From: Vigna angularis
Lineage: Eukaryota; Streptophyta; Magnoliopsida; Fabales; Fabaceae
Direction of reading: 5' to 3'
Assembly (NCBI RefSeq): GCF_016808095.1
Contig: NC_068970.1
Coordinates: 16,536,501-16,600,500 of the forward strand
DNA length: 64,000 bases
The translations under genes were made by a program, and so were the position numbers. A model generated the notes under the pieces. That model ran no database searches. It saw nothing but the letters and a program-made list of their open reading frames with translations, and was not told where the DNA came from. Numbering within the stretch: position 1 is the first letter of the stretch; each line of letters begins with the position of its first letter. Positions 42,801-54,464 of the stretch are shown one piece after another.

Positions 42801-44034
42801 AACGTATAATTATATATACATTAATATTAAAAATGTCTTATAAATTATACATAATTATAATATTTAAATATAATTATATAAGAACCATATTTATTTAATA
42901 TAATTATATTTATATTATTTTTTTAATAAAAAAATTTAAAATATATTTATTTCGCTTATTCAGTGTATTTTCTTTTTAAAAAAATTTAAAATAAAAGTTT
43001 TTACTTACCACAAAACATGATTCAATAACTATGTTCTATAATCTGATTATTTGCTATCAAAGCTCAAACAAAATGATATAAAGTATATTTAGTAGGGATC
43101 ATGTTTCATAGTATATATTTATATTTTATTTTAAGAATGATTTATATATAGTATTTTATTTTAATACAATATATAATTTAAAACTTGTAAATGTTAATGA
43201 TATAATAATATTATTTTACAACATATTATTAAGAAATTATTATGTTAATTTTATAATTTAACACAATCAAATTCATATTAAAAGCATAATTTCAAACAAA
43301 AAAAAAGTATGCATACACGTATCATAGAATTAATGTCTATTGATATTTGTATGTATTTTTGTTTAAAAAATTTAATCTCAAATTTAAGTTACTCTATTTT
43401 TTTTTAAAATAGGAATTATATTTCATGTTTGCATTTTAATATCAACTTTTGTGTTGTATTTATTTTTACTGGATCATATAGTATAATATATTCTATTATA
43501 ATTATTAGTATTAATATTATTAGTTATACTTTCTATGATCCATTATTTTAACTTAAATAAATTAATATTAAATATTACAATATCCATAGTTAATTATTTA
43601 ATTTTTTCATATTATCAATCTCTTATTTAAAATATTATATTTACAATTATATATAATTATAACACTTAAATATAATTATGTAAATAAATGATTGTTCTAA
43701 ATATAAAATTAATTAATTAATTTTCTTAACACATTAATAAATCAAAAAAAGACCCGTACGTACATACTTGTGTAATCTAAATAAACCCTTTAAACATGTG
43801 AAGTATATATTATTCATTTATAAATTATTTAAAAAACAACATCCCACGCATTATATATCAATTTTTATTTATTTATTTAAAAGGTCATACTTTCACATAC
43901 ATAAATATTGTATATCATTTGACACTATCATTTATTGTTTTTCTACTCTTTTTTAAAAATAAATTACAAAAAATTGTTTTGTTATCATTTTATTCTTTGT
44001 TATTTGTTATGTTTGTCAAATTAATGTTAACATG
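36860..44034. other. 7-kb intergenic stretch between PMEI-like gene 1 and the next LTR relic
   Basis: Very AT-rich, with no convincing gene. I examined the small frames at 37476-37727, 40040-40376 (both strands), 40816-41210 and 43768-44134. None shows a domain, signal peptide or splice pattern I trust. The segment at 38750-39020 is locally less AT-rich (GTGATTGTCG repeats) but not open. Trinucleotide AAT runs occur at about 41728-41760. Confidence 0.6.
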
Positions 44035-45516
44035 TGTAACATCTCAAAAATACAGTCTAAAACTATATAATAGAATAATCATATTTAATAATATACAGAT
44101 CAGTCTTACACTAGAAGAGAACGTACGGTCATGACCGAACAGCCTTACAAAATAGTATGAGAAATAAAGCTGTACAGAGATACACTTCTGACAGAACGCT
44201 TTACAAAAAAAGATACCGAACGGTCATACTAAAACAAAAAGGGAAGGTGATCGAACGACCACCTTACAAATCAACTAAACTACTAACCGAACGTTCTATT
44301 GTTCGGTCTTCACTTCAACCTCGACTAGGTTCTCTTCCTCCAGCGTCTCTTCCAATAGTACGTTTCCTTCTGCTCACATCCATCCGGATGATCATTGCAA
44401 TGACAAAGATGGACGTACAAAACAAGACAAGACAGGAAACATAGGGTAAGCTTGTGTAATTTAATTCATGTATAACATACAATTCAACAAGATAGTTCAT
44501 AATACGTTCATGCAAAGCCTAATACTAGACTGACTGTCCGGACTGTATGAAATCTGTGTAGCTACAACGTTCGTGCACCTGGGTGATGTAGTAACTGGGA
44601 TACCCTCAACAGCTGCCACCCGAGGTTAGTCCTATCTGTCCAAATTAACCATAAGGACTAAGACCTCCTGCCGTTCCCACACATGACCTACCCTCCTCTA
44701 CGTGAGGATGAGTACTCACGGAACATCAGGATGAACCGCCAACTTAGCATGCCCACATTCATACTTTACCAATTTCAATATTCATTCATGAGTCGTTCCT
44801 CCCCGGAACGCTCGTCCATAATCCAACACATATCATCCATATCATATTAATCTCTTCATTTTTCATTAAGAATCATCTCACTTAACCACTTTGTACAACG
44901 ATCCATAAGGATATCAAATACCGAACGTTCAACCCTAATGCAAAACGACACCTAACACTTGGAGCGAGACCGAGAGGTCTCTAGTTCCAGAATGGATTTA
45001 GACCAAGAGGATTACTAATTGGTTGGAAAAGATAACGAGTATAATCATATATCAACAAAAACGAATGGGACGAACGTTATTGACAAAGTGAGTCAATTAG
45101 ATGAATTGACTCTTTAGGACTTCAACCGAACATCAAAATAACCATGCCCAGTACTAGGGCTCTATGCCGTAACCAATGACACTTCGAGACCTTCCAAGAA
45201 TAATACTTAGAAGAATTCCCATGAAGAAATCGAACGCTTATGAAAACTTAGCTTATTTGGGTTTAGTATCAAGAAATTCGAATGCCAGTCAAAGACTGAA
45301 CACTATAGTGAAGGAACCCTAATGGGCTTGAACGAACGCTTTTATTATGAAGTTTAGCTTAAGGAGCTAGAACGAGTGCCTGGTGTAAGACCAAACACTT
45401 GCTTAGGATGAACACTTGGTAAAAGACCAAGTGCTACAAAACTTAAAGAGAAGAGGTTTGATAAATATACTAAGATACTATTGGAGTACTGTTTAAGAAT
45501 AACTAAAATATACAAT

Positions 45517-45519
<3 letters not shown>

Positions 45520-45579
<60 letters not shown>
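45520..45579. repeat. (TA)n microsatellite within the LTR relic
   Basis: About 29 TA units interrupt the otherwise less AT-rich LTR relic. Confidence 0.97.
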
Positions 45580-45582
<3 letters not shown>

Positions 45583-45721
45583 AGTTTATAACAGAATACC
45601 AAGACACATAACTATGCTTGGCCGAACGCTCAAGCACAATATTTCAAAGTGAAGACGCTCGTTCTCAACTAGGATTCTTCCCAAATGAAAGAATCCAATT
45701 CTAACCAAGTTTACTAGAAAT

Positions 45722-45746
45722 ACTGAACGGTCAATGACCGTTCAGT
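45722..45746. repeat. 25-bp near-perfect palindrome
   Basis: ACTGAACGGTCA and TGACCGTTCAGT are perfect 12-bp inverted arms around a single A. It lies in the CGAACG-rich LTR relic. Confidence 0.9.
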
Positions 45747-46793
45747 GATGAACGTACTCTTTCATAGAGGAAATTTCATACCAAACTCATTTCTTAACAT
45801 ATAGTTTCATAACTTTACACATTCATATCATAATAAATTTTCATACTTCATACAATCCATGCATATCAACCATCATACATCATATTCATTCAGTCAATCC
45901 AACGAACGTTCATACAACACAGTAAACATACAAATTAAATTAAATAAGTTTCCCTTACTTGTGAGCGTGAACGAACGTCCTAGATACAAAATACGGTTTT
46001 CCTTACTACAATTCCTTCTACCCTCAACGCTCAACAATTCTTCAAAAACTAAACCAAACAGAAGATCAACAATGGCTCGGAAAGAGACTATGAACTCATG
46101 CAACCAGAACTTGGTTTGCATGTACCAGATAACGAACGACTAACGAGAAGAAGAACTTACCAGTTCAGAACCCGAAACCGTTCGGTTCAAACTGAAGCTC
46201 TGGATGCCGAAAATGCTTCTATGGTGCCTGAACGGTGATCGGAGAAGAGAAAAAGTAAGAATTGGTAGAGAGAAGGGAGAGCTTTTAGAGAGAAGGAGGA
46301 GAATTTGAGAATTTCAGAGTTCGGAGAAGAAGATGCATGCAGATAGTGTGACGTAAACTTTCCAAAACTCAGTTTTGCTTAAAACGAACGTCCGCTCATC
46401 TGTCGACACCTGCCTTCCACTATCTGATTTTCAGATCCTCGTCGCTTGACACCTAGCGTCCGTTCAGATGAGTTTAGGTTCGTTTTTAATGATTCTGACA
46501 TGTGTTATTTGATCGGTTACACAATAATTACTAATTGATAAACTCTTTTTTTTTTCTTCATTAAAGTGATTTGAAGTTGATTTAATTAATTTATCTAGTA
46601 ACTTGCAGCAATTAATTAAGAGCTTTGAAAGTTTATATATTAAAAATATTTCTGGAGATAGAAAGCTTGTAAGAGAATATTTCTCAAGTGGACTTTTTTT
46701 AAGTTGGAAAGATTTTTGTCTGATAACTTTTATTACTCGTGAATGAAATAAACACTGCTATCTCGACTTTTAAAATGATATCTCCCTTCTCAT

Positions 46794-46814
46794 TATATAT
46801 ATATATATATATAT
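46794..46814 (+). promoter_or_regulatory. TATA tract of PMEI-like gene 2
   Basis: TATATATA... spans 21 bp and ends 99 bp before the ATG at 46914, a plausible TATA-box position. Confidence 0.5.
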
Positions 46815-46913
46815 GCAAAGGGAATTTGCATTGCATCACTGTATTCCTTTCACATCTAAGTTTGGTTTTTCATAGATTTCAATTTCAATTTGTCACAAAC
46901 AGAAACCAAAAGA

Positions 46914-47456
46914 ATGAAACTCTCGGCCTACCTTATAATAATTTTCTCTATCTTTTTCTCTCAATGCTCAAGTGTCTCGAATCTTGTCTCTGAAGCTTGC
47001 ATGGAGGCGTCGAAATTTGACCAAGGTTTGAGCTATGATTTCTGTGTTGCACACCTCTTTAATTGGCAGCCACCAAGCAGCAACGTCGAAGATTACTGGG
47101 TGAAGTCAATTCAGTTACTCAAATCCAACGGAACCAACGTGCTTTCCTTCATTTCGAAGCTCTTGAACGACAAGAGATTTGATGAACGCACGAAGGATAG
47201 CCTAAAAGGTTGCTTTGATTCTTACAAGGATACGATGTCGGAATTAGATGCTGCTGTGGTTGCTTTCAAGGCCAAGGATTTGGACACTGCTGGCATCAAA
47301 GTGAGTGAATCCTTAGATACCCCACTTATCTGTCAACGCTCATTCAACGATCCCAAAGGTAGAAACCTGTCTCCTTTAACAAGCCAGAATAACGCCTACT
47401 TCAAACTCAATGTAATACCTCTCGTGCTCATCCAAATCTTCACCAAACATTCCTAG
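46914..47456 (+). CDS. Secreted PMEI / invertase-inhibitor-like protein 2
   Basis: A single-exon 180-codon paralog of the gene at 36144. The ATG at 46914 is chosen because it starts a signal peptide (MKLSAYLIIIFSIFFSQ) aligned with that of gene 1; the upstream frame lacks an earlier ATG. Conserved cysteines are Cys29-Cys44 and Cys100-Cys140 (spacing 15/56/40), with Cys18 in the signal peptide. Shared motifs with gene 1: SNLVSEACMEASK, YDFCV, ISKLLNDK and LDAAVVAFKAKDLDTA. The ending (SPLT...NAYFKLN) also matches. Expected role: inhibition of a cell-wall or vacuolar invertase or of pectin methylesterase, target unknown. AATAAA follows at 47495. Confidence 0.9.
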   Translation: MKLSAYLIIIFSIFFSQCSSVSNLVSEACMEASKFDQGLSYDFCVAHLFNWQPPSSNVEDYWVKSIQLLKSNGTNVLSFISKLLNDKRFDERTKDSLKGCFDSYKDTMSELDAAVVAFKAKDLDTAGIKVSESLDTPLICQRSFNDPKGRNLSPLTSQNNAYFKLNVIPLVLIQIFTKHS

Positions 47457-47494
47457 TCAAAACTCTTATATTCAACACATGTACCTCGTACTTC

Positions 47495-47500
47495 AATAAA
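47495..47500 (+). terminator. Possible polyadenylation signal of PMEI-like gene 2
   Basis: AATAAA lies 39 bp after the stop codon. Confidence 0.45.
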
Positions 47501-47796
47501 CAAACTAATATAGTTCCATCATTTATTATTTCGCTCTTTTACTTCCTGTCTTGATTTTTTCCTTTTACGTTTTTATCTCTCTTTTTATATATATGCGATT
47601 TTTTTTCTCTTTTATTTTATTAACTGTAGTGGATCAGTAATAAAATCTCACAAAATCATGCATGCATTACGTGACAACAGATTCCAGTGGTTTCTTCATA
47701 GTATATTAATATTTGACAATAACAGAAAGATTACCAAGAAAGAATTAAAACTGTGTAAACACTAAACATAACAATGTTTTAGCTCTGCTTTTGACA

Positions 47797-47799
<3 letters not shown>

Positions 47800-47847
<48 letters not shown>
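47800..47847. repeat. (AT)n microsatellite
   Basis: About 23 AT units. Confidence 0.97.
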
Positions 47848-47852
<5 letters not shown>

Positions 47853-48105
47853 GGTTTATTATTGGAATGTTTAAAAAAAAGTTAAAGGAAGTTAAGAATA
47901 GAAGTGGGCAAGCATTCATGGATTCGATCTGGTCATGGGTTGATGCAATACTAATGATGATTCCTCTCTCTCTCTCTATATATATGATATAATTATAATG
48001 TATTGATTTATTATATATTGGAATGTTAAAGGAAGTTAAGAATAGAAGTGGACAAGCATTCATGGATTCGATCTGATCATGGGTTGATGCAATACTAATG
48101 ATCAC
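47848..48105. repeat. Imperfect tandem duplication (~150-bp period)
   Basis: The block TTAAAGGAAGTTAAGAATAG ... GGGTTGATGCAATACTAATGAT occurs twice, at about 47880-47959 and 48027-48102, separated by a (CT)n/(TA)n linker. The minus-strand open frame across it is a by-product of the repetition. Confidence 0.85.
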
Positions 48106-48985
48106 TAGTGTAATTTAGATTTACTAACAAATTCATTGTCAACGCTAATTAAATAAATTATTGTACTGTTATAACTTAAGTATGTTTTTTTTCAAAAAAA
48201 AAAAGGTAAATTTTGACTTCGTTCTTTAAAAACTTTCTTTGTTTTTATTTTTTAAAACTGAAAACTAGTTCATATATATTTTTTCATTTATATAACAATA
48301 ATTAACATTCGTACTTTAAATAAAATGTTAAATGACTACTACTGAAGTAATATAAAATGTTAATATTCTAATTAACACATATTAAATTGCTTCACATATT
48401 TAAAGACCTGTCTTACTTTAACCACGTATTGCAACTTTGTCATGATCCTACAATGATTTCCATTTCGGTCCCATAAGATGTATAGCACCATACTAAATAA
48501 TGTGTTTATCGTGATTTAGCATCGAAAAGTAGAGTGAAACAGGCTCGATGAAAACTCTCTCATTGGCTAAAACTGGTTATACGTAGCTCCATAAACCAGC
48601 AATTTGTGGACGATAGTCATTGAAATGACGTAAAGAATGTGTGTCAATCATACTCCAACCTTTTATCACAATCAACAGATCCTAAGACAATCTGCCCCTA
48701 TTTTTCTAAGATTTAGCCTTAATCATCACTATTTGTATTTTTCTTAAAGTGTAAAATTAATAAATTAATGTAAATATTAATTAAAAATTAATTTTAAATT
48801 ATTGTCGAACAAATTAATGAAATTTCAATATGAAAGAAATATATTCTTATTTTATTCTAATTATGCAAACTTATCAAATTAATCATGGAAAAAACGTTAA
48901 GAAGATGTTAGAAGTCTTTCGTGTCACTCATGAAAGAACTGATAGTTAAAAAAAGTAAAAAAACCTTATTAATTCAAGAGTAGGA
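48106..48985. other. Intergenic stretch
   Basis: AT-rich; no gene or element recognised. Confidence 0.6.
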
Positions 48986-48989
48986 AACG

Positions 48990-50130
48990 TTGGGAGAGAC
49001 TATTTTATAACGTGCAAAAATTATTCTCACACATAGTCCACCAGCTTTCCAGGTTAGGTAAAACTTTTACAACTAATGAGATAAATATAAAAATCCCCGA
49101 AATCTTTGACCAAGACTTGATAACTATAAGTTACTGTCATAACATAGTCCCAGCACTTTACGACCATATCTATGACGACTTTCTTCAGGATGTTAAAAGA
49201 GCACGAACTAGAACTAGAAATACTAAGCATTGAAGAAGACCAAGGAAAGAAAACGACTCTGACTTTCAAGTTAGAAATCTCAAAGAAGGACAATAACTCA
49301 GACTCTGATGATGAAAACATGAGTCACATGATCAAGAGATTTACTAAGTTCATCAAGTCAAAAAGTAAGGGTAAGTTTAAAATCGAGAGAAAGGAGAATC
49401 AAACATCCTTCTCCAACTACTACAAATGTTATGGATGTGGAGAGGACAAGTTAAGGGAGAGTTCCAAAACAACAAAAAGGATAGAGATAAGAAGGAGAAG
49501 GAGCTCCACGAGAAGAAGAAAACTTACATATTGTTTAATGACAAATGAAAATGCCTCTGAAAACCAAGTAAGTGTTTCCAATTATAACAATGATTATGTT
49601 GATTTATATAATACATTTCAAGAACTGCTTGATGAATATGAAAAAGTAGATGGTGCTTGTAAAAAAATGAAAAATTGGAAAAGAATTTTAAAAAACATAA
49701 ATTTGATCAAGCTCTAGAAAAAGTTTTGAAAAGGTAGAATTTCAAATTTAGAAAAGAAAAATACTTTGAATGTTGAATATTAGTCATATAATAGCATATG
49801 TTTGATATTGACATTTTAGAAAATTTGCTTATAGAAACTATCAAAAAATAAAAATGTTGAAAAACCTATATATTTTTTAAAAAGGTTTTCAAAAAGAAGA
49901 ACCTAATTAAAAGAACTTGTAAAGTATGAGTTGAACAAGGAACAACTAGCTCTTATAAATTGTCCTTTGTTACTTGTTTTTATTGCATAAAAAAGAAACA
50001 CACATCAAATAAGTGAAATATAAAACATGTTCCAAGTGAAAAATATGTTTGGGTGCAAGTCATAAAATGATCTTGATATATTATTAATCCCAAAGAGTCA
50101 AACAAGTTGTTGAAGACCCAAAAGACTTGT
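48990..50130 (+). pseudogene. Decayed Ty1/copia-type gag fragment
   Basis: Two overlapping frames (49012-49233 and 49172-49717) carry the order seen in copia gag proteins of the SIRE kind: a LGKTFTTNEINIKI segment, a LKEHELELEIL...GKKTTLTFK segment, a basic stretch before a damaged zinc knuckle (CYGCGED, lacking its His and last Cys), then CLMTNEN and FQELLDEYEKV. The frameshift near 49200 and many downstream stops show it is dead. Downstream sequence to about 50130 resembles the following copia linker. No LTRs or pol domains were found. Confidence 0.7.
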
Positions 50131-51057
50131 TAAGTCATGTTTCCCGTCATTAATAATAATATAAATCATGTCTAACTTAGTAAATCGGTTAATGAATTAA
50201 ATTATGTTTAATTTGATTTCTAAACTAAACAGGTCTTTGAATTATGTTAATTTTTTTTTATAAAACTTAGGTCCATAAATTAAATTGCTTTTAATTTGAC
50301 TTCTAAACTAAAAAGACAGGTCTTTGAAATTAGTTTACGTCGGATAGAAACTAATTGATAGTTTTATAGAAATAACTAAAAGAAAAAGTTACTCCATTGA
50401 AAATTATTAAAAGGTTATTTGCTATTAACATAATAATTTCTAAAATTTAGAAGTTTCAAATAATTTAAAAAAAGGTGTAATTTTCCCTTCACTTCATTTA
50501 ATTTAAACCGTTTTCATGTATGGATATTAGCCTATATTTATAAATCGAAACTATGGAAAGTGGCTATATTTTAGGAACTTATATGAACACACTTAATTAA
50601 GGACTATACCACACTTGCACTTTTAGAAATTCTCTTCAATTTTTTTAATTCCGAAAATGAATGCGACAACAGTATACATTTTAAATGATAACATTACTTG
50701 TATCCTTGAATAAAAATGTAATTTGTAGAACTATTTGAAAATTCTAAAATAGAGTTTAATGAAAAAAAGGTATGTTGTTGCCCGAACCTTTCGTCCGTAC
50801 TGAATCTGTCATGTATGTGACCCCACGAAGTTTCCGCAGCTAAATGGTTCCACGAAATTACTAACGAACCGTACTATTCCACTTCTGCTGAAAAGTGCTG
50901 CATACCCAGAAAACACTCCCCTTAAATAATTAACCAATATAAAGGCTAAAACAGTACTCTCTCATAACTAAGCAACAACCAAAAAGCCGTTAAGGAAACT
51001 TCCGTTTTGACACTACACTTCCACTATGTCCTGCTATCCCTTCACGTACATGAACCA
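50131..51057. other. Intergenic stretch upstream of PMEI-like gene 3
   Basis: It contains two related blocks (AATTTGATTTCTAAACTAAA at about 50211 and AATTTGACTTCTAAACTAAA at about 50293) each followed by CAGGTCTTTGAA, suggesting a small decayed repeat. No gene was seen. Confidence 0.5.
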
Positions 51058-51085
51058 TATATATATACATACCTTTGCATGCATG
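51058..51085 (+). promoter_or_regulatory. TATA box and RY motif of PMEI-like gene 3
   Basis: TATATATATAC at 51058 lies 68 bp before the ATG. CATGCATG at 51078-51085 is a perfect RY core, the site bound by B3 factors such as ABI3, FUS3 and LEC2 in seed genes. Its position downstream of the TATA is unusual, so its role is uncertain. Confidence 0.4.
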
Positions 51086-51134
51086 AGTAACACTTCATAT
51101 ATACGCACCACTTTCAGTCCATACCAAACCAACG

Positions 51135-51716
51135 ATGTCTCGGCCATTTTTACTGCTGTTCTCTTTCACCCTTTTTTCCTTGTTTATCACCACACTCTCT
51201 CTTGGAACAAGCTCCACCTGGAGAGTGCCCAAGGACATAATCGAGCAAACCTGCGAAATATGTGCGAACCAATCTATCATATTGAGCTACGGGCTATGCT
51301 CAAGTTCTCTTCCGGTAGTTCCGGTGAGTCACTCTGCAAATCTTGAAGGGTTGGCGTTGGTTGCAATGGAGCTAGCACTAGAGAATGTGAGCAGCTCGGT
51401 GGCAACAATAGAGATGCTATTGGATAGCACAAGCGTTGGTAGCTTTGCTTTGGGGGCCTTAAGAGATTGCTTGGAACTGTACTCAGATGCAGCATGGACA
51501 ATAGTGAACTCGGTGGGGGTTTTCTTGTCGGGGAATTATGATGTAACTAGGATGTGGATGAGTTCAGTTATGGAAACAGCATCAACATGCCAGCAAGGTT
51601 TTACAGAGAGAGGTGAAGTTTCTCCTCTGACACAGGAGAATTATAATCTCTTCCAGTTATGTGGGATTGCGCTTTGCATTATCCATTTAGCTACCCCTAC
51701 GCAGCTTCTAAACTGA
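51135..51716 (+). CDS. Secreted PMEI / invertase-inhibitor-like protein 3 (divergent)
   Basis: A single-exon 193-codon gene and the most divergent member of the local cluster. Signal peptide about 1-22 (FLLLFSFTLFSLFITT). Family cysteines Cys40-Cys55 and Cys112-Cys152 keep the 15 and 40 spacings of the other two genes; Cys43, Cys176 and Cys181 are extra. It shares LRDCLELYSDA and SPLTQENYNLFQL with gene 1, so the C-terminal motif SPLT-x-x-N is common to all three. Target enzyme unknown. Its codon use is less AT-rich than that of genes 1 and 2. Confidence 0.88.
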   Translation: MSRPFLLLFSFTLFSLFITTLSLGTSSTWRVPKDIIEQTCEICANQSIILSYGLCSSSLPVVPVSHSANLEGLALVAMELALENVSSSVATIEMLLDSTSVGSFALGALRDCLELYSDAAWTIVNSVGVFLSGNYDVTRMWMSSVMETASTCQQGFTERGEVSPLTQENYNLFQLCGIALCIIHLATPTQLLN

Positions 51717-53084
51717 TGATAAGTATTGTATCTTAATAACTCAAGGAAGAAGAAGAGGTTTATCATATGCTGTTTCTTTTTATTCTTTTAGTTTTTAGTA
51801 GAATTTTTTCTTTTAGCAGCGCGACTTTCTAGAAAAAATTTCTTGATGTAAATATTTTAATGTTTACGTGATGTACAAATAATATTAAAATAATTAATAA
51901 TAATTTACTAGATGTATTTTTTTTTGTTTCGTAGTCTTTTTTATCTGAAAATTTTAATTGTTAATATGTTAATTTTTGGTTGGCGATAAGAAAAAATCAG
52001 AATGGTTTTGTGAAGCGGGACATTAAAGATTGCGTTGTTATGGCTTCGGAAGCTATTAATTTTTCAGATAATAAACCTTTTGGTCGCAATACGTGTGACA
52101 TCCCAAATATATAGCAGATATATATATGCAAAGACATTACTAATTTATAATATTAGAAAGCAGTTAAGAGATGTACTTAAAGTATTATAGGATTATAGTC
52201 TTCCAAAATTTACTAAGGAATTAAAACTTCAAGCACTAGAGTATTTCAAAATATATCCAGGATTTGAAACTTAAAACATAACAAGGTTCTTCAAAAGGAC
52301 ATAAGAGAACCAAGAATTTCTAGTGAGTCTAAGCTGCAGCATGATCTTCATTTCTCTCCAATGTTGCCTCCAAAGAAACCTCATCTTCCTCTGCTCACAT
52401 CCAAGTGGATGATCATTGCAAAAGAAAACACATACAACAAACACACAAACAAGCAAGGGTGAGCTAATTATATAAAAGCATGCATCATATCAAGCACATA
52501 ACATACATGAGTTAACTTAAATCAAAGCAGTTTAAGGCATATGGCGGGTCCTGCACTCGTGGTGACTTATGAAACTTGGGTTTCCCACCCTGCCACACTC
52601 ACGAGGTTAGCCTGTTCCGGGCCTTGAGGCATACTGGAAGCCCCCAAGACTAAGACCTCCTACTACTCCTCACCACATGGATTAATCCCTTTACTTGAGT
52701 ATGATTAGCCATTGGAGTTTCAGAATGACCCCAAGACTGAGCTCCTACTTTCATTCTAAACACTAAGAATCTCACCAAGAGATCCTATGCTGATGGAACT
52801 TGATTTACAACTTGGATCATACTTTCATCACTTTGTAATCATATACTTTCTGCCAAAATCAACATATACACAATCTCAACAATATACATCACTCACCACT
52901 TACAAATTATAAAAATAACATCTCCACAATTGAACCTAAGTTAATCAATACCAAGAATCAAACAATTCCAACTAATCCACAACAGCTCATAAAATGCATC
53001 AATTTATACATACCTACAAGTAATATAATTATTGATTAACACTCACGTTTCAATATAATAAACAACTATCCTTACTTTATTATA

Positions 53085-53160
53085 TATATGATACGTACAT
53101 TATATTATAAATATATATATATATATTTACATTATATTATTATATATATATATATTTTAG

Positions 53161-53194
<34 letters not shown>

Positions 53195-53215
53195 TTATTT
53201 ATATATTTATATATG
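53085..53215. repeat. Interrupted (TA)n microsatellite
   Basis: Several TA tracts separated by TTTACATTATATTA and TTTATTTA segments, inside the split LTR. Confidence 0.95.
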
Positions 53216-53365
53216 GATTCTTATTTTGAATTTCAAATACACATTGACTGATTAAAAATTATAATTTATTAGAAATTAACACATGATAACTTTATGTATT
53301 TACAATCAACTTGTTTTATTTTATTTTTATCCTAGTAGAGATCTTTCTTTACTCTTGGTCACCGG

Positions 53366-53368
53366 AGA
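53366..53368. repeat. Target-site duplication (AGA), left
   Basis: AGA directly precedes CACTACAAAAA and is repeated at 57657-57659 directly after GTAGTG. A 3-bp duplication is the CACTA signature. Confidence 0.85.
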
Positions 53369-53499
53369 CACTACAAAAATAATACATTTTAGGGGAGGTT
53401 ATCTTTCGGCGGTTTTCAAACCCCCAAGTAATTTTCGGCGGTTTTTAATAAAACCGCAGCTATGTTTTTTATTTTTTTATTTTTTAAAACTTATTTTTT

Positions 53500-53940
53500 A
53501 TTAGTATTTTCTCAGTCCTCTTTCTCCCTTTTCTTGAACCTTCCTTTACATCTCTCAGTTTCCAAACTCATTTTCGCCAACCCTACTTCTTTCCCGCGCC
53601 GTTTATCTACGTTTCTTGGATTTCAGTTCGCGTCTTGAAGCCTTCGCGTCTCGAACGTTGTTCTTCACGTTTTCTGCATTTCAAACAAGACGTGGAGTTC
53701 TCGCGCAAGGAGCATGGCAAAGGAGGAGATTTAGGTTCGGTTTTGGTAGAGAGGAAACGCAAGTTTCGGCGGCCAGGCGCGACCTCCATCCTTACCGTGC
53801 GTGGTGGGTACCACGGCGGTGACGTCTTCACGGCGCAGGGATGGGCTTCGCTAAATAGGGTTCGAATCATGTTCTTTTTTTTTCTGATTCTTGTGATTTG
53901 GGGGTTAGGGTTTCGAAGGGGATTTTGAAAATTCGTGTTT
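53500..53940 (+). pseudogene. G+C-rich 5'-gene-like segment carried by the CACTA element
   Basis: A pyrimidine-rich leader passes into a much more G+C-rich stretch with several CpGs and an open frame of 97 codons (53635-53928), resembling the first exon of a plant gene. The encoded residues match no family I recognise. Given its place upstream of the TPX2-like exons it may be the 5' end of the same captured gene. Confidence 0.4.
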
Positions 53941-54212
53941 TCTATAATTTATGAAAACTGGTGAACTTATCATTCTTCAAACCTAAACTTGTGGAGTGGT
54001 AGATCTTGAAAGTAGGCACTCTATGAGTGGCAGGCTTTTTGGAGAGTTGGCTGATGATTTTGTTGAATGTTCTTCTACTTCTACTCGTGTTGCAGTTAAG
54101 AGGATGGATATTGGATCGATGCAGTATAGCTGTAGATTATTTTACTTACTAAAATGCTTTATGTTTTATTAAATTCTCATATATTAATTTTGTTGTCTGT
54201 TCAAGTTGGATT

Positions 54213-54464
54213 GACTTTAGTCTCTCTTGTTGGTTGTAGGGAGATACATGTTTCGACCATGGTGTTTGTATGCAAGAGCAACAATTGATCACTGGAACAT
54301 TATGATGATCGAGCTTAATTAAGACAATAAAGATTTTTGACTTTAGTCTCTCTTGTTGGTTGTAGGGAGATACATGTTTCGACCATGGTGTTTGTATGCA
54401 AGAGCAACAATTGATCACTGGAACATTATGATGATCGAGCTTAATTAAGACAATAAAGATTTTT
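54213..54464. repeat. Perfect 126-bp tandem duplication inside the CACTA element
   Basis: Copies 54213-54338 and 54339-54464 appear identical base for base. Each contains TTGTTGGTTGTAGGGAG, which looks like a splice acceptor followed by a short exon-like stretch. Confidence 0.95.

Larger units (their letters stand above)
44035..46521 (-). mobile_element. Ty3/gypsy LTR relic, minus strand, rich in CGAACG motifs
   Basis: The left edge TGTAACATCTC is the reverse complement of a gypsy LTR 3' end (GAGATGTTACA). Inside are the family landmarks on the minus strand: CTTACCCTATG, the hairpin block GATCATCCGGATGGATG followed by TGAGCAGA, and the CTCGGGTGGC / AGGAGGTC segment. The distal edge is near 46500-46521 and lacks a clean target duplication. 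It is higher in G+C than its surroundings and densely dotted with CGAACG and CGTTCG. Open frames inside it (44157-44444, 45859-46143) have no domain. Confidence 0.65.

Noticed and set aside
44157..46143. Short frames within the LTR relic at 44035-46521
   Set aside because: LTR sequence without protein motifs; length is compatible with chance in this less AT-rich region.
44030..46502. ACATG on both sides of the LTR relic as a target duplication
   Set aside because: ACATG occurs at 44030-44034 and 46498-46502, but the implied element end (ATTCTG) is not CA and conflicts with the LTR end pattern.
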